Source: Janthinobacterium sp. TND4EL3 (GTDB taxonomy: Bacteria; Pseudomonadota; Gammaproteobacteria; Burkholderiales; Burkholderiaceae_D). From it: a stretch of 64,000 bases of DNA. Every line of letters begins with the position of its first letter. Position 1 is the first letter of the stretch. Shown here in pieces: positions 8,462 to 17,322 of this stretch. Where the stretch lies: the NCBI RefSeq assembly GCF_900156175.1, contig NZ_FTMV01000004.1, positions 1 to 64,000 on the forward strand, given 5' to 3'. A program made the position numbers and the translations under genes. The notes under the pieces are model-generated. The model made no database searches. It worked only from the letters and a program-made list of their open reading frames with translations, and was not told where the DNA came from.

Positions 8462-8980
8462 CTAGGCGTCTGCGCCATAGACTTCGCTCCAGCCGAGACG
8501 CTCTTCCAGCCACTCATCCGCTTCGGACGAGTCCATGTGCAGCAGCAGCGCGCCCAGTCGCAGCTGGCCCTTGGCCAGGGCCAGCACGGCGAACACGGAT
8601 TCGAGCATGACGGGGTCAAACTGGCCCTGCAGGTCGCGCGCGGCGATGGCGGGCAGTTGCGCCCAGGCCGCCTGGTAGCTGGCGGCCAGCCAGTCCGGCA
8701 GCGGCGGATTGTGCGGGCGGTGGCGCTCCAGCTCGATCAGGGCGATGAGCGCATAGAAATCTTCCTCGCGTGATTGTGCGTTGCCCAGCAGGTGGACGAG
8801 CTGGGGCACGGCCGCATACGAGGCGACGCCCACGTCGCCCTGGTGGTGCAGCTCTTCCCACAGCTCATGCCAGACATCCTCGCCCGCCTGCATGGCCTTG
8901 AGCGCCCCGGCCGCGTCGTAGGGCATGCGGTAGCCGCCTTCCAGGGTGGGCCAGATGGGATCGTCGAGTGATAGCAGCAT
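8462..8980 (-). CDS. Conserved hypothetical, immunity-like acidic protein
   Basis: 172 residues starting MLLSLDDPIWPTLEGGYRMPYDA, preceded by AGGAAG. Further upstream in-frame starts give a non-family-like N-terminus. The protein is soluble, acidic and helix-rich (HELWEELHHQGDVGVASYAAVPQLVHLLG), and resembles HEAT-like immunity proteins found near polymorphic toxins. I cannot assign a named family. The neighbour at 9043-9537 has the same orientation and similar character, so the two probably form an operon. Confidence 0.6.
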   Translation of the reverse strand: MLLSLDDPIWPTLEGGYRMPYDAAGALKAMQAGEDVWHELWEELHHQGDVGVASYAAVPQLVHLLGNAQSREEDFYALIALIELERHRPHNPPLPDWLAASYQAAWAQLPAIAARDLQGQFDPVMLESVFAVLALAKGQLRLGALLLHMDSSEADEWLEERLGWSEVYGADA

Positions 8981-9042
8981 GGGTTTTCTTCCTGATATAA
9001 ACATGTCATGATGGTTGGCGCGCATGCGCAGACAGCTGGGTC

Positions 9043-9537
9043 TTACGGCTGTCCCAGCACGCCCGGGCAATGCTCGAACCAGCCATCGTCTTCTTCCTGG
9101 TCAATAAATGCCGTGATCAGCGCCTGCTGTGCGGGCGGCGCGGCGGCCAGCAGGGTGTTGAAGCAGCTAATCGCCGAGGCCTGGGGCGTGCCGGCGCCGT
9201 TGGCGATACCGACGAGAAAGTCGCCGGCCCAGTCGGGCAAGGTGGCGATCAGGCGCGGCAATTCGTGCAGCAGGGCGGTGCAATACGCGGTCTCGCCGAA
9301 ACGCCAGGCGGCGCGGCTGGCTGTCTGGTAGGCGCCGTAATCGTGCTCGGCTTGAACTGACTGAACAATGGCCAGCGCGTAGTGCGCGCCTTCATTCCCC
9401 GTCAGCGCGTCAAGCATGGCGCAGTAGCGCTGGAAGCGCCGCTGGGCTTCATCGGGCGGCGTGACGGCGTCGCCATCCTGGATGATGTTGCCCACAATTA
9501 GCAATTCGGCTTTCCAGAGTTCAAAGGCGGTTGGCAT
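9043..9537 (-). CDS. Hypothetical helical protein
   Basis: 164-residue soluble protein with mostly alpha-helical composition, no signal peptide and no motif I recognise. It starts MPTAFELWKAELLIVGNI and ends ...DGWFEHCPGVLGQP. It lies 62 nt upstream of the immunity-like gene 8462-8980 on the same strand and is likely cotranscribed. Its composition is that of the host chromosome, not of a recent import. Confidence 0.55.
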   Translation of the reverse strand: MPTAFELWKAELLIVGNIIQDGDAVTPPDEAQRRFQRYCAMLDALTGNEGAHYALAIVQSVQAEHDYGAYQTASRAAWRFGETAYCTALLHELPRLIATLPDWAGDFLVGIANGAGTPQASAISCFNTLLAAAPPAQQALITAFIDQEEDDGWFEHCPGVLGQP

Positions 9538-9665
9538 GGCGGTGGCTGGCGAGAGTGGCGTCGGCCATGATTATGCCCCGTTCATCGGTATTTCAGCGTG
9601 CTGATTGAACATGCTACAGTCCGCTTTTGCCGCCAGCCTCGCGTGGCACTACCTGGATCAAGTTG

Positions 9666-10094
9666 ATGCCCACCTGGACTTCCCCGCCCCAACTCGCCGC
9701 CCTGGCCGCTTTTTATGCGCGGGCGCAAGCCCATCCTGAAACGATCACTGACGCTGTCTTCCTGGACAACGTGAAAAACGCCCACTGGCCCACCAATTGC
9801 TGGAGTTACGTGGAAGCATCGTTCGCCATCATCGCGCACGCTTGCGTGCTGCGTCCGCATCTGAGCGCCGGGCTGATCGCATTCCCCATCGATGCCATGA
9901 TCGCCGGCGGCCTGGAAGATGCGGGGCAAGTCATCGCCATCGGCCTGGACTGCGCCACGCGCGACGCGCCGTACGTGGAGGTGAGCGAGGAGGGCAGGCG
10001 CTGGCTGACGCAGGTGTGGCCGGGGCTGGGGGAGGTGGTCGGGACCGTTTTCCGGGCCAGGCTGCAGGCGGCGCTGGCCGATGAGGAGGAATAA
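9666..10094 (+). CDS. Hypothetical protein
   Basis: 142 residues from ATG 9666 (MPTWTSPPQLAALAAFYARAQ). An upstream TTG at 9627 is in frame but would add a non-conserved leader. The body (CWSYVEASFAIIAHACVLRPHLSAGLIAFPIDAMIAGGLEDAG) is weakly hydrophobic but has no clear membrane segment. No family recognised. It is divergent from the 9043-9537 gene and is followed by the AT-rich HNH nuclease region. Confidence 0.5.
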   Translation: MPTWTSPPQLAALAAFYARAQAHPETITDAVFLDNVKNAHWPTNCWSYVEASFAIIAHACVLRPHLSAGLIAFPIDAMIAGGLEDAGQVIAIGLDCATRDAPYVEVSEEGRRWLTQVWPGLGEVVGTVFRARLQAALADEEE

Positions 10095-10186
10095 GTGAAA
10101 GTCTTCGCGTGTCTGAATTGGCTACCTCAATATGCTGCATTATCAATCTTCGATGGAATATTCTGATTGCAATAATGTCGATCAAC

Positions 10187-10221
10187 CAAGTAAGTGTTAT
10201 TGTCTCAATGAAACTTACTTG
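10187..10221 (+). repeat. Inverted repeat over the HNH-gene start (candidate operator)
   Basis: CAAGTAAGT (10187-10195) and ACTTACTTG (10213-10221) are perfect 9-bp inverted arms 17 nt apart, immediately before the predicted nuclease start. The geometry fits a regulator-binding site or a translation-blocking hairpin. Confidence 0.45.
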
Positions 10222-11003
10222 TGGATGAATATATGGAATTTGAAGAGTGGATGATTTCCGAAGGCCTTTCGACATCAACCGCAGAAAAATATAGGAGTGC
10301 GATTGCTGGCCCTTTGACAACCTGGGCGCGAATGCACAGAATCGTTGAGGCGGACTCTTTGTACGAAATTGCCGATACGGATATTTTTGCATCTATTTCT
10401 GAGAAAATCGTAATCACGCCGGAGTTCGAAGATCGAAATTTACGTGGCCATGGTATGTACGCCGCGGCGTTGCGGAAGTATGCGGATTTTCTTGGCGAAA
10501 CCTTGGCGGGGACCATAGTTGCAAACGGCCACTTTTCGAAGCAGATTTCTGCATTAGAGGTGACAGCTACTATACAGTCGGAATTCTCCCCTAAGGATCA
10601 GAATGATGCTCGTAACAAGGTGCTTCGGGAGATCGTTGTGCGGCGTGGGCAGCCGAAATTTCGGAAAGAACTTATAGAAGTGTATGGTGCCAAATGTGCG
10701 ATCACAGGATGTGGTGTTTTATCAATACTTGAAGCGGCCCACATCACCCCCTATCTCGGTCCAGCTACAAATCTCAAGAAAAATGGCATCCTTCTTCGTG
10801 CAGACATCCATTCGCTATGGGATTTGGGATTGATTGCGATTCATCCGCACGACAATAGCATCGTTGTAAACGAAAGTATTGCAGATGAAACTTATCGAGT
10901 GTTGCAAGGAAAGACTCCTTTTGTGCCGCATGCTGAGGATAGTAAGCCGTCTGTTGCAGCAATTTATCAACAGTGGGAATTATTTCAGAATAAATCCGAA
11001 TGA
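10221..11003 (+). CDS. HNH endonuclease (solitary restriction-type)
   Basis: 260 residues. Residues ~150-215 form an HNH nuclease domain: a zinc-type CAITGCG, then LEAAHITPYLGPATN, LLRADIHSLWDLGLIAI. This is the arrangement of HNH_2 restriction endonucleases of the McrA-like type. The N-terminal ~100 residues (EEWMISEGLSTSTAEKYRSAI...) resemble a core-binding domain and probably bind DNA. The start could be GTG 10221 or ATG 10233. The gene is clearly more AT-rich than its neighbours and no methyltransferase accompanies it. It may be a modification-dependent or solitary defence nuclease gained by transfer. Confidence 0.8.
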   Translation: MDEYMEFEEWMISEGLSTSTAEKYRSAIAGPLTTWARMHRIVEADSLYEIADTDIFASISEKIVITPEFEDRNLRGHGMYAAALRKYADFLGETLAGTIVANGHFSKQISALEVTATIQSEFSPKDQNDARNKVLREIVVRRGQPKFRKELIEVYGAKCAITGCGVLSILEAAHITPYLGPATNLKKNGILLRADIHSLWDLGLIAIHPHDNSIVVNESIADETYRVLQGKTPFVPHAEDSKPSVAAIYQQWELFQNKSE

Positions 11004-11193
11004 ACGTATCAATACGTCCTGAATGGTCGGCTTTGCTTTTGTTTAACCGCGATTCAGTTTTCTCATTTCGTGCATCTGCTTGAACATATCCCTATGTTTC
11101 GAGCGCTGTCCTTTCAATCTTCTGCAGATCAGCATCTTTGCACTCACGCAGCATCCTCAGCCTCTTGACCCAGGATGATGGTTTACGTTAGGG

Positions 11194-11215
11194 TATACGT
11201 AACTACTTACATACA
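11194..11215 (+). promoter_or_regulatory. Imperfect palindrome upstream of MarR-GNAT gene
   Basis: TATACGTAA-CTAC-TTACATACA is a 9-bp imperfect inverted repeat (two mismatches) 10 nt before the ATG at 11226. It is a plausible autoregulatory MarR operator. Confidence 0.4.
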
Positions 11216-11225
11216 TCCTTTCAAC

Positions 11226-12182
11226 ATGTCTTCCAATTTGCAAACCTATGGCTCGCTGATGCTGGCCAGCCGCCTGCGCCGTCTTTCCGATCAACTGTAT
11301 GGCGGTGTCGATACCAGCTATCTGGCGGCCGGCGTCGAGCTGACGTCGCGTTGTTTTCCCTTGTTATTGCTGCTGCGCGACAATGGCCCCACGGCGATTA
11401 CGGCCCTGGCCGCGCAGATCGGGCAGACGCATCCGGTGGTGGTGCAGCTGGGGCGCAAGCTGCTCGACGCGGGCGTCGTGGCGGAGCTGCCGGATGCCAA
11501 GGACGAGCGGCGCCGCCTGCTGGCGCTGTCCGACGCCGGGCAGGCCTTGCTGCGCAACATGGCGCCCCTGTGGGACGACGTGCGCGCCGCCGTCGATACG
11601 GTGTTCGAGCAGGGCACGCCGCAGCTGATGGCCAGCCTGGACCGGGCCGAAGCGCGCTTGCAGGCGCAAGGCTTTGGCGAGACCATCGCCGCTTGCCGGC
11701 GCCAGCGCGAGCGGGCCGCCGTGGAGATCATCGCGTACGACGCCCAGTACGCTGCCGACTTCAAGCGCCTCAATATCGCCTGGCTGGAGCGCTACTTTTA
11801 TGTCGAGGCGCTCGATGACAAGGTGCTGTCCGATCCGCAACGCTCGATCCTCGACGATGGCGGGCAGATTTTCCTCGCGCGCCTGGACGGCAAGATCGTC
11901 GGCACCTGCGCCCTGATCCGCGCTGGCGACGCCAGCATCGAGCTGTCGAAGATGGCCGTCACGCCCGCATGCCAGGGCCTGGGCATTGCGCGCCGGCTGA
12001 TCGAACGGGCTTTCGACGCCTTCGAGGCCAGCGGCGCACAACTGCTGTTCCTGGAGTCGAACAGCAAGCTGGCGCCCGCCATCCGCCTGTACGAAAGCAG
12101 CGGTTTTACCCACGTGGCGCGGCCGGCCGGCGACGCCCATTACCAGCGCGCCGACGTCTACATGGAATGGCAGGGCAGGTAG
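11226..12182 (+). CDS. MarR-GNAT fusion: regulator with acetyltransferase domain
   Basis: 318 residues from ATG 11226 (MSSNLQTYGSLMLASRLRRL). Residues ~1-150 are a MarR winged helix (ITALAAQIGQTHPVVVQLGRKLLDAG, then the wing DAKDERRRLLALSDAG). Residues ~170-318 are a GNAT N-acetyltransferase domain with ELSKMAVTPACQGLGIARRLIERAF (acetyl-CoA pyrophosphate loop Q-G-L-G-I-A) and LFLESNSKLAPAIRLYESSGF. Such fusions are known; the regulator half probably senses a compound that the GNAT half acetylates, or the converse. It is monocistronic and likely autoregulated through the palindrome at 11194. Confidence 0.9.
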   Translation: MSSNLQTYGSLMLASRLRRLSDQLYGGVDTSYLAAGVELTSRCFPLLLLLRDNGPTAITALAAQIGQTHPVVVQLGRKLLDAGVVAELPDAKDERRRLLALSDAGQALLRNMAPLWDDVRAAVDTVFEQGTPQLMASLDRAEARLQAQGFGETIAACRRQRERAAVEIIAYDAQYAADFKRLNIAWLERYFYVEALDDKVLSDPQRSILDDGGQIFLARLDGKIVGTCALIRAGDASIELSKMAVTPACQGLGIARRLIERAFDAFEASGAQLLFLESNSKLAPAIRLYESSGFTHVARPAGDAHYQRADVYMEWQGR

Positions 12183-12250
12183 CACACGCCAGGGCGCCAC
12201 GCGGCGCTCCCCATCGGCCGTCTCCCGCGTTACAATACGTGCTCCCATAA

Positions 12251-12266
12251 CGGAACTTAGGTTCCA
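12251..12266 (+). promoter_or_regulatory. Candidate TetR operator upstream of tetR
   Basis: CGGAAC-TTAG-GTTCCA has 5-bp arms (GGAAC/GTTCC) and a 4-nt spacer, 24 nt before the tetR start and downstream of a TACAAT hexamer (12232-12237). It has the same architecture as the repeat at 12954-12969. Confidence 0.55.
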
Positions 12267-12289
12267 CTATCGAGAGACGCCGACGCCGC

Positions 12290-12928
12290 ATGCCTTCCTT
12301 CCCGATGCCCTTCCCGCAGATGATCGTTCCACCCGAGCCCACCCAGGCGCGCAGCAAGCAGGCCTTCGAGCGCCTGCTGCTGGTGGGGGAGCAGTTGCTG
12401 GCGGAAAACCGTTTCGATGAAATCGGCGTGGCCGACCTGGCCAAACTGGCGGAAACCTCGGTGGGCACGTTTTACCGTTTATTGGGCGACAAGGACACCC
12501 TGAGCCGCTTGCTGCTGCAGCGCTTTTTTTCCGACATGGTGGAAAAGGTCGAAACCCTGACGGAGCTGCGCCAGTGGGAAGGGCGCAGCCTGGAAGACTT
12601 CATCCGCGCCATGGTGACCATGTTCGTGGCCGTCAACACGGGCCGGCGCGGCGTGCTGCGCGCCCTGATCACGCGCTGTTCGCAGGATGCGCAATTCCGC
12701 GACAAGGTGCACCAGATCAATCATCTGATCTCGCAGCGCACGGTCGCCGTGCTGGCCAGCAAATCGTCCAGCATCCGCCACCCGAACCCCACGCAGGCGA
12801 TGATGGTCGTACCGCCCGTGCTGCTGGGCATCCTGAACCAGCATACCTTGACGGGTTCGCTGTCCTTTTTGTCGGGCGCGGCACTCGAGGATGAACTGGT
12901 GCGTGTTGCTTTAAATTACCTGACTTGA
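12290..12928 (+). CDS. TetR/AcrR-family transcriptional regulator
   Basis: 212 residues. The N-terminal HTH is PTQARSKQAFERLLLVGEQLLAENRFDEIGVADLAKLAETSVGTFYRLLGDKDTL in outline, with the canonical GTFY...DKD recognition helix. The remaining ~140 residues form the ligand-binding helical domain. The nearly identical palindromes in front of this gene and in the spacer of the next gene's promoter imply that it represses itself and the alpha/beta hydrolase. The ligand is unknown; by context, an ester, a fatty acyl compound or its hydrolysis product is possible. Confidence 0.9.
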   Translation: MPSFPMPFPQMIVPPEPTQARSKQAFERLLLVGEQLLAENRFDEIGVADLAKLAETSVGTFYRLLGDKDTLSRLLLQRFFSDMVEKVETLTELRQWEGRSLEDFIRAMVTMFVAVNTGRRGVLRALITRCSQDAQFRDKVHQINHLISQRTVAVLASKSSSIRHPNPTQAMMVVPPVLLGILNQHTLTGSLSFLSGAALEDELVRVALNYLT

Positions 12929-12946
12929 GATATTTAGCGATTTAAC

Positions 12947-12975
12947 TTGAAATCGGAATTCGGATTCCGTATTAT
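12947..12975 (+). promoter_or_regulatory. Sigma-70 promoter with embedded TetR operator
   Basis: TTGAAA (12947-12952) and TATTAT (12970-12975) are separated by 17 nt. That spacer is filled almost exactly by CGGAAT-TCGG-ATTCCG (12954-12969), a perfect inverted repeat of the tetR-operator type. Occupation by TetR would block RNA polymerase at the promoter of the hydrolase gene at 13045. Confidence 0.7.
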
Positions 12976-13044
12976 GTTTTCCAACAGCAGGAAAACATAT
13001 TCCTGCACCTGAACACAAAGCATGTTCAACAGCAAGGAGACAGA

Positions 13045-13854
13045 ATGCGGCGTCACACGACATCCGATGTTCCATTGCATTACCTCGACCTGGGCAGGGA
13101 GCAGGGAGATCCCGCGCAGTCAGAGCCTATTTTTCTGTTGCACGGCCTCGGTTCCTGCGCCGAAGACTGGCGTCCGCAGATCGATGCCCTTGGCAGCAGC
13201 TATCGGCTGATCGTGCCCGACCTGCGCGGCCATGGCGCCAGTCCCGCGCCAAACGGCGATTGGCAGATCGGCGACTTCGCCAACGACCTTTTCAATTTGA
13301 TGGACCAGCTCGACGTGCCGCGTGCGCACGTCGTCGGCTTTTCGCTGGGCGGCATGGTGGGCCTGGAAATGGCCAACCGCGCCCCGGGCAGGGTGGCCAG
13401 TTTGTGCCTGATCAACTCGCAACCGTTCCAGGGCAGCAAGCCCGCATCCTTGCTGTTTGCCTACTGGCTGCGCCGCACGGTGATCGCCACCTTCGGCCTG
13501 AAAGCCATGGGCAAGATCATCGGCAAGAAACTGTTTCCCGAGCCGGCCCAGCAGTCCCTCGTCGAGCGCTTCGCCACGCAGATGGCGGGCATGGACAAGC
13601 GCGCCTACCTGGCCGCGCTCGACGCCATCTTTCACTGGGATATCGACATCCATTTCCAGGCCCTGGCCATGCCCGTCCTCATCATGGCGGCCGACCAGGA
13701 TTACACGCCCGTCGCCAGCAAGCGGGCTTTTGCCGCACAGATTCAGCATTGCGAGTTTGAAATCATCGCGAACTCGCGCCACGCCACGCCCCTGGACCAG
13801 GCGCAGCGTGTGAATACCTTGTTGCAGTCCTTCCTCGCCATACATTCAAAATAA
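13045..13854 (+). CDS. Alpha/beta-fold hydrolase
   Basis: 269-residue cytoplasmic serine hydrolase. The oxyanion motif is FLLHGLGSCAEDW, the nucleophile elbow GFSLGGM, the catalytic Asp in MAADQDYTP and the catalytic His in NSRHATPLD. Cap-region helices (residues ~130-205) separate the Ser and Asp. The ribosome binding site AAGGAGA precedes ATG 13045. It has its own promoter with a TetR operator. The TonB receptor and secreted esterase downstream suggest a pathway that imports and hydrolyses an ester-containing compound. The exact substrate is not readable. Confidence 0.88.
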   Translation: MRRHTTSDVPLHYLDLGREQGDPAQSEPIFLLHGLGSCAEDWRPQIDALGSSYRLIVPDLRGHGASPAPNGDWQIGDFANDLFNLMDQLDVPRAHVVGFSLGGMVGLEMANRAPGRVASLCLINSQPFQGSKPASLLFAYWLRRTVIATFGLKAMGKIIGKKLFPEPAQQSLVERFATQMAGMDKRAYLAALDAIFHWDIDIHFQALAMPVLIMAADQDYTPVASKRAFAAQIQHCEFEIIANSRHATPLDQAQRVNTLLQSFLAIHSK

Positions 13855-14001
13855 ACAGGCCACTTGCCGCACGGGCCGGGGCCGGAAAACAGTCATCGCA
13901 GGACGGGTGCACGCTTTTTGCGCGCGGGTACCGTTACGTCCTGTGATTCTGCAAACCGGCCGTCTTCCCTGGTGGTAAGCAAGCCTGACATTGGAGACGC
14001 T

Positions 14002-16215
14002 ATGAAACTTGCTTTGAAATTGATGCCCGCCGCCCTCGCCGTTGCCGGCGCGTTTGCCACCCAGGCCCAGGCGCAGGAGGCCAGTCCGGCCACTGCTGTC
14101 AGCGCCCAGGAAGCCAGCGAAGCCAGCGACGCAAAAGAACGCATGGAAACCGTGACGGTCTCTGCCCGCCGCCGCGAAGAACGGCTGCAGGACGTGCCGC
14201 TGGCCGTCACGGCGTTTTCCGCCAAGGCCCTGGAACGGGCGAATATCCAGAACCTGGCCGACCTGCAGGAGCGCGTGCCGAACCTGACCGTGTACGCCTC
14301 GCGCGGCACCAACACCACCTTGACGGCCTTCATCCGCGGCGTGGGCCAGGCCGACCCCGTCTGGGGCGTGGACCCGGGCGTGGGCATTTATTTCGACGAC
14401 GTCTACATGGCCCGCCCGCAAGGCGCGCTGCTCGACGTGTTCGACGTGCAGCGCATCGAAGTGCTGCGCGGCCCGCAAGGCACTTTATATGGCAAGAACA
14501 CCATCGGCGGCGCCATCAAGTACATTTCGCGTCCGCTGGCGAAGGAAAACGGCGCCTCGGCGGAAGTGGGCCTCGGCAATTACAATCAGCGCAACTTCAA
14601 GGCCGCCTTCAACGTGGCCAACGAGAGCGGCACCTGGCGCGCGCGCCTGGCCGCTGCCAAGCTGGACCGCGATGGCTTCGGCCGCAACACGTTTAACGGC
14701 GAACAGGTCAGCGACCAGGACAGCACGGCCGCGCGCCTGTCCGTCGGCTACTTTCCGCAGGACATCCCGCTCACCGTCGTGCTGAGCGTGGACGCCACCG
14801 ATGACGAATCGGGCGTGCGCGGTTTCCAGCGCATGGGTGTGAGCGCGTTTGACCCGCTCAAGCGTCCCGCCAGCACCAGCGCCTACGATATCCAGAGCGG
14901 CATGCCGGGCAACAACTTTACGCATAACCGGGGTGGCTCGCTGGTGGCCAACTACACCTTGTCGAACGACTGGTCCGTGAAAGTGATCGGCGCCAAGCGG
15001 CGTAGTTCCTCCGAGCAAACCATCGACTTCGACGGCTTGCCGCAGCCGATCGCCGACGTCTTCGGCGACTCGCGCGACGAGCAGAAAAGCCTGGAATTGC
15101 AGGCCTCGTACAGCGGCGACTATGGCGCCGGCGTGATCGGCCTGTACCGCTTCGAAGGCACGGCCGGAGGCGGCATCTACAACAACTTCCTGGGGCGCCA
15201 GTTCACGGCCGCCGTCAGCACGGTGGAGACGGACAGCACGGCGCTGTACACGGACTGGACCTGGCCGCTGGGCAAGGTGTGGAGCATCAATGCGGGCTTG
15301 CGCCACACGCGCGAGGAAAAGCGCGCCATCGTGCTCAACCGCGCTTTTGCCGACGTGGGCTTTACGCGGCCCATCCAGACGGCGGCCGACTTCGACAAGT
15401 CCTTGTCGGTGAGCAATACCTCGCCGAAAATTTCCGTGCGCTATGAAGCATCGAAGACGACGAATTTCTACAGCAACCTGTCGCGTGGCTTCAAGTCCGG
15501 CGGCTACAACGTGCGCGCCAACAACCTGGTGGTGCCCGATTCCGCGCGGCCCTACAAGGATGAAAAACTCGATGCGCTGGAAGTGGGCATGAAATACGCG
15601 GCGCCGGACGACACCTTCGACGCCAACGTGGCCCTGTTCTACAACCGCTACAAGGATATTCAATTGTCCGTCTTCACCAGCTATGTGCAGCCGGGCGGCG
15701 TGCCGGGCTTCTATGGCGACTTCACGAATGCGGGCAAGGGGACCGTGAAAGGCGCGGAGTTCGAGTTCTCGTGGCGGCCCAACCGCCAGTGGGAAGTCAA
15801 CGGTTTCCTCGCCCTGCTCGATGCCGGCTATGACGAGTTCATGAGCGGCGGCAAGAACATTGCGGATACGCAAAAGTTCAGCAATACGCCGGCCCGGCAA
15901 GTGGGCTTGAACGTGACGCGCACGGACCGCGATGTGTTCGGCGGCGCCTTGCGCAGCATGGTCGGCTATGGCTACCGCAGCAAGGTGTATCCGACGACGG
16001 ACTTGAGCGAAACCCTGGCGCAGGGCGGCTACAGCATCTGGACGGCCGGCGTCGTGTGGGAAGCGCCGAAGAACTGGACCTTCAGCCTGCATGGCAGCAA
16101 CCTGGGCAACAAGCGCTACCGCACGGATGGCTACAACATTCCCGCCGTGTTCATCCTCGACGGTTTCTATGGTCCGCCGCGCCAGATCATCGCCAAGGCA
16201 GGCTACAAATTTTAA
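14002..16215 (+). CDS. TonB-dependent outer-membrane receptor
   Basis: 737 residues from ATG 14002 after a GGAGA ribosome binding site. The signal peptide is KLALKLMPAALAVAGAFATQAQA. A TonB box-like region (ETVTVSARRREERLQ) is followed by the plug domain (~residues 45-160) containing DVPLAVTAFSAKAL, IRGVGQADPVW and the hallmark VEVLRGPQGTLYGKNTIGG-type segment (here IEVLRGPQGTLYGKNT). The C-terminal 22-strand barrel ends in aromatic KAGYKF, the usual outer-membrane insertion signal. Such receptors import iron complexes, vitamins or large organic molecules. The neighbouring hydrolase and esterase favour an organic ligand. Confidence 0.92.
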   Translation: MKLALKLMPAALAVAGAFATQAQAQEASPATAVSAQEASEASDAKERMETVTVSARRREERLQDVPLAVTAFSAKALERANIQNLADLQERVPNLTVYASRGTNTTLTAFIRGVGQADPVWGVDPGVGIYFDDVYMARPQGALLDVFDVQRIEVLRGPQGTLYGKNTIGGAIKYISRPLAKENGASAEVGLGNYNQRNFKAAFNVANESGTWRARLAAAKLDRDGFGRNTFNGEQVSDQDSTAARLSVGYFPQDIPLTVVLSVDATDDESGVRGFQRMGVSAFDPLKRPASTSAYDIQSGMPGNNFTHNRGGSLVANYTLSNDWSVKVIGAKRRSSSEQTIDFDGLPQPIADVFGDSRDEQKSLELQASYSGDYGAGVIGLYRFEGTAGGGIYNNFLGRQFTAAVSTVETDSTALYTDWTWPLGKVWSINAGLRHTREEKRAIVLNRAFADVGFTRPIQTAADFDKSLSVSNTSPKISVRYEASKTTNFYSNLSRGFKSGGYNVRANNLVVPDSARPYKDEKLDALEVGMKYAAPDDTFDANVALFYNRYKDIQLSVFTSYVQPGGVPGFYGDFTNAGKGTVKGAEFEFSWRPNRQWEVNGFLALLDAGYDEFMSGGKNIADTQKFSNTPARQVGLNVTRTDRDVFGGALRSMVGYGYRSKVYPTTDLSETLAQGGYSIWTAGVVWEAPKNWTFSLHGSNLGNKRYRTDGYNIPAVFILDGFYGPPRQIIAKAGYKF

Positions 16216-16229
16216 GGGCTTGTAGAAGT

Positions 16230-16255
16230 ACCGGCTTGACGTGTATCAAGCCGGT
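16230..16255 (+). terminator. Terminator-like hairpin after TonB receptor
   Basis: ACCGGCTTGA / TCAAGCCGGT, perfect 10-bp stem with a 6-nt loop, 15 nt after the stop. A T-rich but interrupted stretch follows. Confidence 0.65.
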
Positions 16256-16299
16256 TCCTTGTCGCTGTTTTCGTCGTGAATAATAATCAGGAGACTGGC

Positions 16300-17295
16300 A
16301 TGGCACATCTGCATCAGCAACTGCGTCATTTGTTTTTCGCATTCATCGCCGCCTGCGGCTTGCTGGCCGCGCTGCCGGCTGCCGCCGGGCAATGGGACTT
16401 CGGCCTGTACGCGAGCCTGTGGGGCTCGCGCGAATACCAGGTCTGGCTGCCGAGCAATTACAATCCGAATACCCCGCTGCCCGTCGTGCTGATGCTGCAT
16501 GGCTGCGGTTCCGAGCCGAACAGCATGGCCGCCGTCAGCCGCTATAACGAGCTGGCCGACAGTGAAAACTTCATCGTCGTCTACCCGCGCCAGAACGTCA
16601 CGGCCAACCCCATGCGCTGCTGGAATTTCATGTTACCGCTGAACCAGGAGCGGGGCACGGGCGAGCCGGCCGTGCTGATGGGCATCTTGAACAAGGTCAA
16701 GAGCAAATATGCGGTGCAGGACAGCCGCGTGTACGTGACGGGCATCTCGGCCGGCGGCGCCATGGCGTCCATCATGGCCGCCTGCTACTCCGACGTGTTC
16801 GCCGCCGTGATGGTGCATTCGGGCGGCATGTACAAGGGGGCCATCGGCATGGTCACGGCCGCCGATTCGCTGTTCAACGGCAGCTCCTTCGACCCGAAAG
16901 TGCGGGGCAAGGATGCGTGGCGCTGCTCCGGTTCGCCGCGTCGGCTGATGCCGACGATGGTGTTCCACGGTACTTCCGACATCGTCGTCAACCCCGTCAA
17001 CGGCGAACAGACCATCGAACAATTCCTGCAGACCAGCGATGTTGGCGACGATGGCCTCGACAATGACAGCGTGCGCTACCGTGCCGACAGCATCGTGCGC
17101 CAGACGGTGCCATACGGCCGCAGCTACGTCATTGACACCTACCTGCACAACGGCGCCGTCATCGCGCAAAAGTACACGGTCGAGGGCATGAACCACGCGT
17201 GGAGCGGCGGTCCACCGGGCTGGCCCTTCAGCGATGAACTGGGGCCGGACGCCACCGTCATCAGCTGGAATTTCTTCAAGAATTACCAGCGCTGA
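16300..17295 (+). CDS. Secreted PHB-depolymerase/feruloyl-esterase-like hydrolase
   Basis: 331 residues from ATG 16300 (ribosome binding site AGGAG, 16289-16293). The signal peptide is RHLFFAFIAACGLLAALPAAAG. The LpqC/PHB depolymerase-type alpha/beta hydrolase fold shows PVVLMLHGCGSEPNSMA, the nucleophile GISAGGAMAS, the Asp region FHGTSDIVVNPVNG and the His in GMNHAWSGG. Family members cleave polyhydroxyalkanoates, feruloyl esters or acetyl-xylan outside the cytoplasm. It follows the TonB receptor on the same strand, separated by a hairpin, and has a strong terminator of its own. The substrate is undetermined. Confidence 0.88.
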   Translation: MAHLHQQLRHLFFAFIAACGLLAALPAAAGQWDFGLYASLWGSREYQVWLPSNYNPNTPLPVVLMLHGCGSEPNSMAAVSRYNELADSENFIVVYPRQNVTANPMRCWNFMLPLNQERGTGEPAVLMGILNKVKSKYAVQDSRVYVTGISAGGAMASIMAACYSDVFAAVMVHSGGMYKGAIGMVTAADSLFNGSSFDPKVRGKDAWRCSGSPRRLMPTMVFHGTSDIVVNPVNGEQTIEQFLQTSDVGDDGLDNDSVRYRADSIVRQTVPYGRSYVIDTYLHNGAVIAQKYTVEGMNHAWSGGPPGWPFSDELGPDATVISWNFFKNYQR

Positions 17296-17322
17296 TGCCG
17301 CGAGGAAATTGCAGCTTGTACA

